64,000 bases of DNA. Source: Butyriboletus loyo (Eukaryota; Basidiomycota; Agaricomycetes; Boletales; Boletaceae). The stretch spans positions 27,283-91,282 of the forward strand of contig JBBPSI010000096.1 of the NCBI GenBank assembly GCA_038093515.1. Reading direction: 5' to 3'. Position 1 is the first letter of the stretch. The number at the start of each line of letters is the position of its first letter. Shown here in pieces: positions 25,175 to 36,800 of this stretch. Both the position numbers and the translations under genes were made by a program. The notes beneath the pieces are model-generated. The model was not told the DNA's origin, did no database searches, and was given only the letters and a program-made list of their open reading frames with translations.

Positions 25175-25876
25175 TTAGGTTGGTCCCGGTCCTGGATTGT
25201 TTGACTCGGTCCCCGGTTTTGTCGCCCCAACTGGTACATCCTCCTGAGCGACACGCATTTCTGCCTCTATCCGTTCACGTGCACGGACCACCTTTGATTG
25301 TAGGTAATGCGAATGTGTGGGTGGTGGTGGTGGTGGTCTACCAGCTCGCGAACTGGCCGCTGGTGGGTCTGGCGCAGGTCGAGGAGCGTTTACTTTGAAC
25401 AAGTGCTCGTAGTTCTAAGCAAGCACACGTTTTAGTTGCTCCATCGCGGTTGCAGGTGACTGGATGTCCACTCACCTTCATCACATTCTCCATAACCTCC
25501 CCACGTTTCACGTTGAGAATGAGATGTGCCTCATCCAATGCCATACGGTGTTCGCGCGTCAATTTGTCGGTTGCCGAACCGGAAGTAGCATTGCGTACGC
25601 CTGAGATGTCAGAGCTTAGCGCCTCTGGACGGTGTTTGGCATCTGAGAAAGAAAGGACGACAGACGAGGAAATGAGCCAAGGCACAACGTTTGTCAGTCA
25701 TACCGTTACATTGAGCGGGAGACATGCATCGTACTTTGAATAGCTTGTCTGCCAGCTGCGGCGAGAGCCTTGCCGAATATTTGTGCCCCAGTAAAGAGAA
25801 TTTGCCCGACGAGCCTTGGTACGGACTACCATAGGAATGTAAGTGGCACGTCTGTCTCGCTAGAGCTACATACCAT
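25175..25876 (-). CDS. PAM16: TIM23 import-motor subunit PAM16/TIM16
   Basis: J-like regulator of the mitochondrial presequence-translocase motor; it pairs with PAM18 and restrains its stimulation of mtHsp70. The spliced protein starts MSVPRLVGQILFTGAQIFGK, continues AAAGRQAIQN, and has the degenerate J domain without an HPD tripeptide, LTREHRMALDEAHLILNVKR, then NYEHLFKVNAP. A Pro-rich linker and the conserved helix HYLQSKVVRARERIEAEMR follow, ending at 25175. Four exons. The coding part of the first exon is only the ATG (25874-25876); a 48-bp GTATGT...TAG intron (25826-25873) separates it from the next codon. The start lies 116 bp from that of the divergent RPA43 gene. Identity is firm from the middle and C-terminal motifs. 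Confidence 0.88.
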
Positions 25877-25992
25877 GAAGTCAAAGTCGAATAGTTGTAG
25901 AAACGGACATGCAAGTGCTTATGCTCAATTGCATCCATCACGTGATCATCGAAAATTGCTCGACTTCGGACCGACCAGGACAAGGACCGTTG

Positions 25993-27419
25993 ATGACCAT
26001 GACTGGCGTACTTTCAGATTCTCAGTCTAAAAAGCGGAAACATCACCTCGACACAACTCCCAGTACATCACAAAAGAAGAAAGAAAAACGACACAAGTCA
26101 ACGGCGCAATCGGTCGCACCTCCCTCGGAAGATGCATTGTTGTCGCAAAAGCGGAAGTCACCAAAAACTCCCAAAGACAAGGGGAAATCACGCGTGTTGG
26201 ACCACCCGAGTGAGTTCCGCGTGATCAACGCCAGTCTCGCCCTTTCCATCCCCCCTGTCTTTGCCTCCGATCTACGCGCTGGGGTGGAAGAAATGCTAGA
26301 TAGCATGGTTATGCGGTGAGCGTTGGAATCTATGACTGTGTGCCTCCTTTGTTGATGAACGGGCGCTGATCGGTCATTACATTCCCCAACGGCTAGATAT
26401 ATTCCATCCCTGCAAGGTGTACTCTTGGCACATTCAAACATACGGTTCCTGAGCCAGACTGCAAGTGTACATGGTGATTGCCCTTTTGCGGTGTGTAACG
26501 TGAGCTTCGATGCGACCGTTTGGGGGCCCCGAGTCTCGATGAAACTAGGTATGCATTAATCTTCTTGGTCTCGTTCATTGTGCATACTTATGATGTAATC
26601 ATTTATTCCTTGCGCAATGCATGCACACCATTGTTTTACTCTTGTGCAGTGGGTAGAATAAGCGTGTGTTCTCCTGATCATATCTCTCTTCTCGTGCATC
26701 GGACCTTCAATGTCTCGATCCCTCGACATCATATTCCGCAGGACCAGTGGCTGTTCGAGTATGGGCCAGCAGAAAACGACCCAGAGTTTGGAGAAGGAAG
26801 AGACTGGGATACAGACGGTCAACCAAAATGCGCAGCTGATAGACAGGGCGACGTAGAGATGGGCGATTCCACCGGGCCGAAAGTTTCTGGAGAGACCCAG
26901 GAAGCGGAAAGTAGTGGTTGCTGGGTACACCATTTGACAGGAGTAAAACTTGGTGATCCGGATGGTTACGTTGAATTCATAGTGATCGGGTATGTTCCTT
27001 CTCGGATCTATTCTGACGATACGGGTCCTTCTACTCTGATGCCTTATTGAACACAACGATTCGACAGACTGACGGTGGCAAACGAGATGCTGTCACTACA
27101 AGGGTCTATCCAACCAGACCCGTTCTCCCCAGAACATGTCCCGCACCCCGACAAGAGAACCTCTTCTCCCGCTTTTCACCAGGATGAGACATCGGAAGTC
27201 GAGGCCCATGTTGAAAGTGCCGAAGAAGAGGAAGACGAGAGTGACGAAGATGGGTTTAAACACCTTGCGAGGCTCACGAATGCGGCCCGGGCGACCCAGA
27301 AAGCGAAGCGCGCCAAAGAAGAGGCAGAGCGACTTGAAAAGTCAACAAAACGAAAGCGACGAGAAAGTCGTGGTGTTGTTAATGAAGGTCCTCGCCATGG
27401 TAAGAGAGCAGAAAGGTAG
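25993..27419 (+). CDS. RPA43: RNA polymerase I subunit RPA43
   Basis: Stalk subunit of RNA polymerase I (paralogue of Rpb7), which binds the initiation factor Rrn3 for rDNA transcription. A Lys-rich N-terminal tail (about 26025-26200) leads into the conserved core: FRVINASLALSIPPVFASDL, IPSLQGVLLAHSNIRF, FAVCNVSFDATVWGPRVSMK, then VGRISVCSPDHISLLVHRTF and the end of the OB-like domain, YVEFIVIG. A long acidic stretch and a basic nuclear-type tail (KAKRAKEEAERLEK, KRKRRES) finish at 27419. Four exons, introns starting near 26318, 26550 and 26990. The start is ambiguous: ATG codons at 25993 and 25999 are close and in frame; one at 25909 would extend the protein but sits nearer to the divergent PAM16 gene. 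An acidic insert between the core segments (PAENDPEFGEGRDWDTDG) is species-variable. Confidence 0.85.
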
Positions 27420-28825
27420 CGAATAAAGGAGACGACATGTAATGCTGTTGTCTGTCACCTCGTCCCCTTGATTGGAGGGCCTAATTGACCATGCCGTTCG
27501 TCATATGGGGAGGTAGCATGTGCTGGAGTCTCTGAGAACGAGGAAGTGGAGATGGGTGTGAGTACCGATTCTCACAGGTAGCGATCGTATACTTGGAACG
27601 CGCTCGCACGAACAACGGATTATGGTCGGTGCCTGTAGACTAGCTACGTAGAGAACAACAACCACAGGATCAATATAGTGGCTCAGCTGGGCCTTCAAGC
27701 TTCGCCCGCCATCTACTGCACATGTAGCAGTGCTAGCTCAAATTACCAGATCCTCATCAGCGAGCCTAGCCGAGAATTGGTGCCACCGCCTCGAACACGA
27801 CGCACCTCACCGTAGCCGTTCAAGGGGGGGTTGGGCTGAACGTTACGCATGATTCACGGGCCGGTAAGAAAGTTCAAACTAGCGCATTGCTCGCCGCCAT
27901 CTCACCCCATGATGGGATCTTATATTTAGCAAGTCTTCCGAGTTCCAGCTGGATCCAAAACGTTATGTAGATCGCCTTCGCCCGTGTTCTACCCAGTTTG
28001 GGCCGGTATACCTATATAATCCAAATCAAACTTACTGTGCTGCAGAATCCGCCTCGGATCTTCACTGCACGTTCTAGGAGCACCTGGCGAGGTGTGTCTC
28101 ACCCGAACTTCTGAAAATGCACCAAAAACAGATGGTCCAAAACTAGATCTTCACCCGACTTGAACCGAACAAATGGTCCGAAACCGTCACTGACGCGGAT
28201 AGTATCCGTTGTAAACAACAATGAAGGCGACAGCTCAAGTCGGAGATACGTCGATGATTGAGAGCGTCTTGTTTGAGCAAGCTGGATTAGGAACATGCGA
28301 AGGCGGTCTAGCGTTTTCAAAAGCCATCGGGTTCAATATTGCGTTCGGTGGTCCACCACGGGCTTTTTATTTCCTGTGAGTAAACTTGCCACCGGACCCA
28401 CAGCGACTCCACACTGTACAGTTGAGGGCAGTTGACAACTTTACATTGGAATTTGACATCCAGATACGTCAACGCACCAAGAATACATCGCCCTACATGT
28501 GCTGAGCTGTACTATTGCGGCGTCACACGAGTAGAACTGTGTGCTTGCTCGGTCGCGTGAGGCATTCTATCCTTTGCTCCACGCGTCGGCGGAATGCCGC
28601 TAGAGGGTGAGCCTTTTGCGTCCATGTGGACTGATCCCCTCTCGTTGCAAGTCAGTTTATCTGCTCTTTACCCGATTGGTCACCTTTTTAATTGCAATCT
28701 GATGCATATCGCCTCAACCTTTGGTTTTTTCCACGCAGACCCAGGAAATCAATCTTGGGCGAAGATAGGAGCACATGGTGAACATCATGAATACGTTTTA
28801 TCGCTCACAGGTGCACAGGGACAAG

Positions 28826-28836
28826 GATAAGATAGG
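28826..28836 (+). promoter_or_regulatory. Overlapping GATA-factor sites upstream of the eqolisin gene
   Basis: Two overlapping GATA cores (GATAAGATAGG), each matching the HGATAR consensus of AreA/NIT2-type nitrogen regulators, lie about 170 bp before the protease start. A nitrogen-controlled secreted protease would fit, but such short motifs also occur by chance. Confidence 0.3.
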
Positions 28837-28922
28837 TTAGTGTCCGGGAAATCATCGGATTCCTCAGGGAGAGCATACCTGTTGACGCCGTCTCATGAGA
28901 ACATCAAGACGTATGCTCAGCG

Positions 28923-28929
28923 TATAAAG
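28923..28929 (+). promoter_or_regulatory. TATA box of the eqolisin gene
   Basis: TATAAAG lies 74-80 bases before the start codon at 29003 and is followed by a pyrimidine-rich tract (about 28940-28970), the usual layout of strongly expressed fungal promoters. Few other genes in this window show such a clear box at the right distance. Confidence 0.6.
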
Positions 28930-29002
28930 GTTGCAGGATACTCTCTTTCCACCTCAGGCTCTCGCTGTATCGACGGTCCACAGTTCCTTCCGAATCTTCA
29001 TC

Positions 29003-29879
29003 ATGGTCTCCAAGTTCGCCTTTCTCACCAACCTTTTGCTCGCCTCTGCAGCTCTGGCTGCTCCTTCCTCTCGTATGGCGGATCGCCTTGCTCGCCGTCG
29101 CGAGAATCGCCAGTCGCAACCCCTCAACCGTGTTGAGGTGCCTGCTGGCGCTGTCTCCAATGTACAGTACAGCTCCAACTGGGCTGGTGCTGTCTGGGCT
29201 GAGGGTGACGTTCGTATCATCCCCATGGTCCACGATTATCCCCAATTTCACCATTTCACCAACAGGGAACTTTCACCACCGTCACAGGTACCTTCACCGT
29301 CCCCACCCCCTCGGGCAGTAGTGGTGCTGCCTCTGCTTGGGTCGGTATCGACGGTGATACCTGCGGAAACGCTATCCTTCAGACTGGTATCGACTTTACG
29401 ATCTCTGGCGGAGCGGTCTCGTACGATGGTGAGAGACGTCGAACTTTTCAGCCTAGATTGGTTTTCATCATTAAACAGCTTGGTACGAGTGGTACCCCGA
29501 CTACGCCTACGATTTCTCTGGAATTAGCATCAGTGCTGGTGACGTTATCCAGACCACCGTCACCGCTTACTCTACGACCTCTGGCATAGCGGTGATTGAG
29601 AACTTGACCACTGGCCAGACCGTCCAGCAGGAACTCAGCTCAGCGTATGCTCTTTGCGAGCAGAATGCTGAGTGGATCGTCGAGGACTTTGAGGAGAACG
29701 GTAGCCTTGTTCCCTTCGCGGACTTTGGCACCGTGACCTTCGATAGTGCCACTGCCTCTGGCCCCAGTGGCACTACTTACACCCCCTCTGGTGCCACCAT
29801 CATCGACATTGAACAATACAACCAAGTGCTCACCTCCGTCACCACCAGCGGAGAGACCGTCACCGTCAAGTACGTCTAA
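29003..29879 (+). CDS. Secreted glutamic protease, eqolisin (peptidase family G1)
   Basis: Acid endopeptidase of family G1 (scytalidoglutamic peptidase / eqolisin), secreted by fungi. Two introns (29210-29265, 29429-29478) leave 256 residues. There is a signal peptide, MVSKFAFLTNLLLASAALAA, a short Arg-rich propeptide (RMADRLARRRENRQ), then the mature start with VQYSSNWAGAVW. The catalytic glutamine is in AILQTGIDFTISGG and the catalytic glutamate in CEQNAEWIVEDFEENG; both are present, with YEWYPDYAYDF between them as in the family. The length suits a normal mature chain of about 200 residues. The first intron uses a GTTCGT donor, a poor consensus match, but it is the only one that keeps the frame. 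Start chosen as the ATG giving a clean signal peptide. Codon use is strongly C-biased, and the promoter (TATA at 28923) suggests high expression. Confidence 0.9.
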
Positions 29880-30282
29880 ACGGGTCGGTGGCGAGTCGTG
29901 TATATTTATACCGGTAGTGTTGTTTATGGGTATCTATCTCGGCAAAATGACAAATGTATCACTTGCGACACGGTAGTCCCAGTTGCTGGATATCAAGTCT
30001 CAACCTGATCAGTTAGTTGATCACATCAGATATCTCCGATACATATCCTCATCTAGATAAAATTATCATCTCTGACCATAATAAACACCATGCTATATCA
30101 GCCTACGTGAAGTGAATTGGATCAGATACTGTACGATGTTGCGTCTCATGGCAATATCGACGCAATGACAAACCACACAAGACAGGTTACAAGGGTAAAA
30201 TAGAAACACAAGAGGGGCAACTTGGCGCTATTACAATTGATACATCAGATGGACCCAAGTAGATGGCCAAGCTTCAAATCAT
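29880..30282. other. Intergenic between converging eqolisin and PP2C genes
   Basis: AT-richer stretch of about 400 bases, presumably the two 3' UTRs. Confidence 0.45.
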
Positions 30283-31661
30283 CTACCCACTGGCCCGTGG
30301 GTTAGTCTGCTTGAGGCGCACAACAACGACAGTCACGTTATCATTAGTTTGCCGCGACAATGCGTGCCGCACGAGTGTCTGACTTGCTTCTTGTGCATCC
30401 TCAATGTTCCGTATCAAGTCAATGGCCCCCTGATCGCCTGTGATATCCCATAGCTTTGACAGCATCAGATAAGCAAGCGCACGTTAAAGGAAGAGTACGC
30501 ACCCCGTCACATGCCAGGATCAAGAATTCGTCGTCGTCGCACAGTTGCGTCTCCGTAGTGTAGGGAGACCCGACGACAAATTCCTTCATGGAGGAATCGC
30601 CCAAAGATCTCGTGACGGCGAGCACACCATTGACGCGCCCGCTCATGACAAAGCCGCCCGCATCCATGATGCGCTTCGCTTCTTGTTTGTCGGAACCTTT
30701 GTGATCGTACGTCAAGCGCACAGCCTTTCCAGCCCGACAAAGAACCCCTCGCGCGTCACCTGCATTAGCACTGTACAGCACGCGGCGGAGTGATGGGGGA
30801 GGTGATATCACAGCGGAGGGATTTGCTTGAGAGGGGGAAGGCGTTGGGGTACCAGGTGAGAGTGGAGGCGAGCCGCCGCCTCCGCCGAGGTTTTTTAAAG
30901 CACGAGCAAAGCGACTGGTGGGTGATCCACTCTTGGCTTTCTTGTTTTTCTTGTTTTTGTCAGATCCAGGTGCATCTTCACCCGAGTCGCTGACAGGAGA
31001 TTCTGAGCCACTTCTGCAACTTTTAATATCCTCCGGACTGGGAGTTGCAGCGGATGGTTGGGTGGCGATCGGAGATGTAAGAAATGATTGTCGGCCGTCC
31101 GCATCTTCGATACGCAAAAATGCAGTCACGGCTGTGCAGCCCGAGTGAATTTTACCATCAGATTCTTCACAGAGGCGAGATATACGTCTGTCGACATTGT
31201 GGAATGTCTCGTTAAGGATGTCAGGGATCATCGTTGACGAGGAGGTGCGTAAGGAGTCCAGAAGGTACTGCCGTGAAGAAGCATGATGAGATTAGGGTGT
31301 GGTTGAGGTATAGTCGTGACATTTACCTCGTGAAAATGTTGGCCGCACCACTCGGCGGCGTGTTTCCCCGCATGACCATCGAACACTGCGAAGAATCCTT
31401 GTCCTCTGATACCGGCGAAATCGACGACGAAAGAGTGCGCGTCTTCCATGTACCTGCGCGTGCCCTTGTCCTCGGACACGCCGACCTGGAATGCAGTGTT
31501 CCCGACAGAGTGCTGGTTGAGGATCTACGAGACAGAGGATGTGGTTATCTCGCATTGCTGGGGGATCTACAGAAACATACCCCGAATGTGTCAAGACCAT
31601 CTGCGGTGGTGATGGACTTTGAACGAGCGTTTGGGGAATCTGAAAAACGAGGTGTCGCCAT
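30283..31661 (-). CDS. PP2C-type Ser/Thr phosphatase (PPM family)
   Basis: Metal-dependent protein phosphatase of the PPM/PP2C family. Exons join from MATPRFSDSPNARSKS (31661) through FQVGVSEDKGTRRYMEDAHS and GFFAVFDGHAGKHAAEWCG, which supply the first metal-binding acidic residues. Next come SGCTAVTAFLRIEDADG, then YSANAGDARGVLCRAGKAVR, GRVNGVLAVTRSLGDSSMKE, EFLILACDG and, after the last intron, LWDITGDQGAIDL and RQTNDNVTVVVVRLK. All hallmark PP2C motifs are there. Between the strands TAVTAFLR and LYSANAG sits an insert of about 125 residues, rich in Ser, Pro, Lys and Gly. Four or five exons with GT-AG introns. An upstream frame stays open without ATG, so the start at 31661 is the first possible in-frame one. 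It is divergent from the BZW gene (starts 184 bp apart). Confidence 0.87.
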
Positions 31662-31845
31662 GGAAGTGGTGGTGGATGGGGAAGAAGCAGGAAATTCAGA
31701 TAGAGATCGACTACACTCATTGTCGGTCACGTGCACCGCGACATCAGCTGTAGATTTCGGTGTGTCGGGTATCTCCGACTGGTCTACCTTCTCCTCCTCC
31801 CTCTGTCTGATTGTCCGCCTTTTTCGATACCCTCGAAAACTGTGG

Positions 31846-33503
31846 ATGTCTCAGCAATCCGCCGCCAACGCAAAGCCTTCGTTACAGGGGGTAAAGATAA
31901 AGGCAAGGAAAGGCGCAGTCAAAGCCCACGCAAAGCACGAACCGTCAGGCAAGCGCCCCATCTGTGCACACCACGTATCCACGCTCATCTCCATCTCCAC
32001 CCCCAGTTTTCAGAGACCAACTCTATAAACATCTTGAAACTGTCCCAGAGAACGATTTTGATTCCTTTACTGCAAAGCTCATACAGGCTGGATCTACACT
32101 CGAGTTCTTGAAATATGCAGACGCCCTCTTCGAAATCATCCTTGTCGGCGGCCTCATCCAGCCTGGCGGTTCGTACGTCGATGACGGGGCACCCACGTCC
32201 CCCTTCACCATATTCAATGCAAAGGACCCTGCATCGGTCGATGACCTGAAGAGATACGTCGAAGTCCTGAACAAACTCATCAGAAGGTACGCCTGTATCG
32301 CAGGCCTGATGGTGTTTATACCTCATTTCTGTTAGATATAAATATCTTCAGAAGCCTCTCGAGGACCAAACCCTCCCCGGTCTCCTTCAGTACATCAATC
32401 GTTGGTCCCCCGACCAACGCGACAAGCTCGCCATCACCATTGGCCTCCTTCTCTCCCAAGGCATCGTCAGCGCCGCTTGCCTACAGAGTCTTACCAAGGA
32501 TCATCTCGTCAAAAACGGTCAGTAGCTCATCCCTTCTCATGCCATTGAATTGGCCGCTTGACCAGCCTACCAGACGCATCTGTCGCCGTCCTTGTCATCG
32601 TATTCCGTGCTTACCTGGCCGATCAATCGATGGATCATCTTTCTGCTCTTCTTAAGCGTGGAAACATCAAGGATCTCCTTCTCTTCTTCCCCCCCAACCG
32701 TCGGGATGCCAAAATACTTGACGACTTCTTCAGAAAGGAAGGTCTCCCCCATGTGGCAGAATGGTACACCAAGAAGCAATACTCCCTCGCGAAAGAAGGG
32801 ATCATAGCCGAACTCAAGAGTCTTTCTGGACACGGCGAGTCTGCGGAGGTTGTACGTGTACATTGGTTGGTTGGTTGCCTGGGACAGCTGATGGGGTCGT
32901 GTGGGTCAGATCATTTCAGCGATACAGAACAAACTAGAGGAACAATCACTCCCTGATGCGGAACTAATCCAATGTATCTGGCAGGGCCTCATGGCTTCCA
33001 TAGATTGGAATGCCCGACCGGACCAGATAGAGGGCCTTGCCTTGCGTGAAGTAGGGGTACGCGCCGTATCCGGACTTCGAAGCTGTCCGCCAGCTAACTT
33101 TCGTACGCTGGATAGAAATTCTCTACCATTCTCGAGGCATTCTGCAAAGGGCCCAAAGTCGAGGTTGCCTTGATCAATCAAGTTCAGGTACACTGCTACG
33201 AGGATACACGCATCATGAAGGCATTCCCCCAGATCCTCAAGGCACGTATCTTCTGTTGTATGCACAGCGTCGATTCTCATTACTTCTTGTACAGGTTTTA
33301 TACAACAAGGACTGCATCTCGGACCAGGCCATCATTTATTGGTACCAGAAGGGATCTAAGCCTCAAGGGAGGCAACACTTCCTCAAGAGCACTGAGGCGC
33401 TCGTCAAGGCACGAAATTGTTTCCGCACTTTTTTATACCCTCAAAGTCATGCTGACAATTACAGTTCCTTCAAGAACAAGACAGCGACGAAGACGACGAG
33501 TGA
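31846..33503 (+). CDS. eIF5-mimic protein, BZW1/BZW2-type W2-domain protein
   Basis: Homolog of BZW1/BZW2 (5MP), which copies the eIF5 C-terminal HEAT (W2) domain and competes for eIF2 to tune start-codon choice. Starts MSQQSAANAKPSLQGVKIKA, then FRDQLYKHLETVPENDFDSF, TLEFLKYADALFEIILVGGL and QPGGSYVDDGAP. The middle has YLQKPLEDQTLPGLLQYINR and DHLSALLKRGNIKDLLLFFP. The W2 domain follows (LEEQSLPDAELIQCIWQGLM, YEDTRIMKAFPQILK, DQAIIYWYQKGSKPQGRQHF), and the protein ends VKFLQEQDSDEDDE at 33503, with the AA-box-like acidic tail. About eight exons. Three of its introns (31949-32006, 33242-33294, 33409-33464) appear to use GC donors; the last has an in-frame GT alternative six bases earlier. 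No family part is missing. Confidence 0.88.
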
Positions 33504-33899
33504 AGGCCTTCATCACCATCCCGCCACTAATACGCATCCGTGTACCTATTACGTTCCCACAATTACACTCAGAGATGTATTTCCCATTCTTCCAAAGTTG
33601 TTCAGCCAGAACATGATTCATGAAGCATCGACACAAGATAAACAATGCACCTCACTGAACTTGAGACTGTTATAGACACGGGCGTCACAATCTGGTTTAA
33701 CGATACAGCACAGTACAGTTTGAAAAATCAGAATCTTGTTACAGACACAACAGGCAGGGCCCATCTTGCGCCAAAACCACGGAGCAATCACGCGGCACAA
33801 TAGAACGCCGATGATTGCCTTGTACATAGATACGAAATCGCGCAAGAAAAAAAGAGCGTCAACTCTACTAGTACAAAAGTTAGACAGGGGTTAAAATAA
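33504..33899. other. Intergenic between converging BZW and Zn2Cys6 genes
   Basis: About 400 bases of probable 3' UTR; no gene seen. Confidence 0.45.
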
Positions 33900-36800
33900 T
33901 CACCAGGCTTCGGGCATAGGTGCAAAGTCCCCGGACCAACCATTTGTCCCGTGGATATTCAAGAATATCCCATCAGAGCCGTTGACGGGGAGGCCAAGGT
34001 CAGTGAGGCTCTAAAGCGTGGGGTGGCCAAATGGTGAGGATAAGCTCCAACAGTGTCAAGGAGAAATTACATACCTGCTCCTGTATCCATATCGGAATCG
34101 TCGAAGGATTAAACATGCCGCGATCACCCGGCCAAGAAAAACCAAGCTCTTCCATCGTCAACGGGGGTGGGCCCACGGCGTGTGCGTCGACGTACGGGCC
34201 AACCATACCCTCTGGCAGTAATGGGGGAGGTAAATTTTGGATTGGCGCGGCGATTCCGGGGAGCATGCCCACTTTGCGGCGGAGATTTGCAAGCATGATT
34301 CGCAGCGTGAGTGCATAACTGGGCGCTCCATATGTCAGAGAGACGTTTGCGAAGAAACTACATTATACTGACCGTTCCGCTGCTACATCGGATAGTAGCT
34401 GTGCCAACTGTTCGACTTGGCTCATTATCGCAACCAAGTCCAGTTCCGTAGGGAAAAGGTTGGACATTTTAAGCAAGAACAAGCCAGAGAAAGCCAGGGT
34501 GACGAGGCTGTCGTGCACGGCATAACGGAGGGCAGCTCTGTAACAGACTTGACTCGGTATCTGTCGAGATAATTCGCGCATGTAACATACCGATACGCGG
34601 CGGAGTTCAAAAAGATGGACAAACAATTGAACGCGGCATCCTTGGCCTGGAAAGCGAGCTCGCGCTGCTCAAATGGCATGTTGTCCCACGATATCCCGCG
34701 CAGTGCGACACAGACCAGCCAAAGTTTTGCATAATGAAGCTCTCCGGCGAGGATTTTGCGTAACAAAGATTCTTCGTCCATGGTCTGGCCTAGAGGAGCG
34801 CGTAAGCGTAGCCCTAGACATCGGGAAGAGTGCCTACGATGTAGCTCATCGCAATCTGCCCACCACTTGTCAAGAGCGACGTTGGCTCTGCGGATTAAGG
34901 CAAGTGTGTTGTGATTAACCTCCCCATTCAGCGGTGCGAGAGTCTCGTATATTTGAGCTATACGATGGTGTTATATACGGTCAACGAAGATAGTGGCAGA
35001 ATGAAACACACTTTTCTGAGCAATCAACTCGACAAGCGAGATGAGGCGGACATCTGTGGGCGATGCCATAGGATGTGTGAGAAGAAGACGACAGTGCTTG
35101 ATAGAGCATTCATCTCGTAAAACGATGGGTCGACCAGTGCCCAAGCTCATTCTGTGTCAATGATCAGGTTGCGAAGAACAGCCCTGGAAGAAACATACTG
35201 ATGATCAAACCAGTACAGACACAACCAGATCCGTGCGGATACAACTAAGACGCTCTCTAGCCGAACTCCGTACCATCAACGAGCTTTACGTACCAAGGTC
35301 CCGCTCGTCTTCTTCGGAGCGTTGTTTTCCCGAGTTATCGGCCAGCTTTTCTAGCGCGCGGTGTAAACCGAGATCTAGTGCCATGCGCATCGCATGGCCA
35401 CTTGGGAGCCATCCGTTCGTACTCCACGCAGCAAGAAGCAACATCCCTGCAAGGACAACGTTATCCTCTGAACCCCATGAGTGCGAAACTGCTTACCCAT
35501 CACTGCTTCTTTCCTAACCACAGGACCGAACAGTGAGGATCTGGCAATACCTTGTGCTTCCTCCAAGCACTTATAAAACGTAGGACTAAGAGGGGCATTC
35601 CCACTACGAATTTTAGAGGCAATGGCGAGAATAGAGTCGAAAGTCCACGGCGTACGCTCCATCAGACTCTCGAACGTATCGTAACTGGGATGAAAAAGTG
35701 GGATGAAAAGATGGCACCCAGCAAAGAAACTGTACAAAATCAACATGAGCGAGATGATAGGCAAATAGAGCTCACATGTGGTAAAGTTCTCTGGCTTCGG
35801 TTTCGTCTACGAGCCCCTGGGGAGTAGGCCCGTCAGACTTGTATGAAACATGAGGAAAGCCTATGATGAAACATACCTTTTCGATGACGTGTGGGAACGC
35901 ATTCTTCGGGATTGGTTCTGCTCGTTGCCGTTTCTTCACACTCAAGCCAACTCAGGTGATAAAACTAGATCATATTCGGTTGAAACACGACTCACATAGG
36001 AGAGGTAGACGGTGCTGCTGCTGCCTCTGCAGCTGCATTGGCCAACCCCTGAAGAGCCTCGATAGGGGCATTGAGTGTAACGCGTGGGAGTGTATCCTCG
36101 GATTCGTCTTCTGATGATGTTGCAGTGCTTGGGACAATTCCATATGTAGCGTACTTGTGTGGCTGCACGCACAGTTAGACGCTGTACCTTTGAAAAGCAA
36201 ACCAGACGTACCGGAGGAGCAAAGCCGGGGAGGGGAGGGAAGCTTGAATGGCAAAATGGATTAGATTGTTCCCGGCCTTGAACATATCCGACTTACCGAC
36301 TACGAGGAGTGTAAGGGCTAGTATCACGATCAGATCCTTGTCTCACATTTGTGGCGTAACCAGGCTGCTGGTTGTTAGATTGACTTTGACTTTGTATCGC
36401 AGATAGGATGCGATCCAACGAGGATTGCATTCCAATCATCTGACTTTGCATGACCTATAACACGCATTACCTCGACTGAGAGTCTAACGGTAGACAGTTT
36501 GCAAATTACCAGATACTGGCCCTCGAGGCGTGACAGGCGCCTGTTTTGACGATTGTCAGAGAAGAGGAATATTTTTCTCGATATGAACATACTCCACGCT
36601 AGCACCAGATACTGGCTGAAGTTGAACAGCCTTCTTTTCCGGTTTCTCGAATATGCATGGTGTACCACTTAGTTGACACCGACGACAGGGTGCCTATCCG
36701 AGACGGTGCCGGGCCGGGGCGGAAGGTCGGGCCAGTGAGTTAATAGCGGGACGGTAATGGAAAGGGCCATCGAGAGAGCTTACCTCGCCCTCGCATCTGT

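Larger units (their letters stand above)
27420..29002. other. Long upstream region of the eqolisin gene
   Basis: About 1.6 kb with no supportable gene. The proximal 180 bases carry the GATA and TATA motifs listed separately. A 73-codon minus frame at 28099-28320 and a 78-codon plus frame at 28594-28830 are unrecognised. Confidence 0.45.

Noticed and set aside
26556..27056. 166-codon minus-strand frame
   Set aside because: Antisense of RPA43 exons; the plus strand carries the conserved protein.
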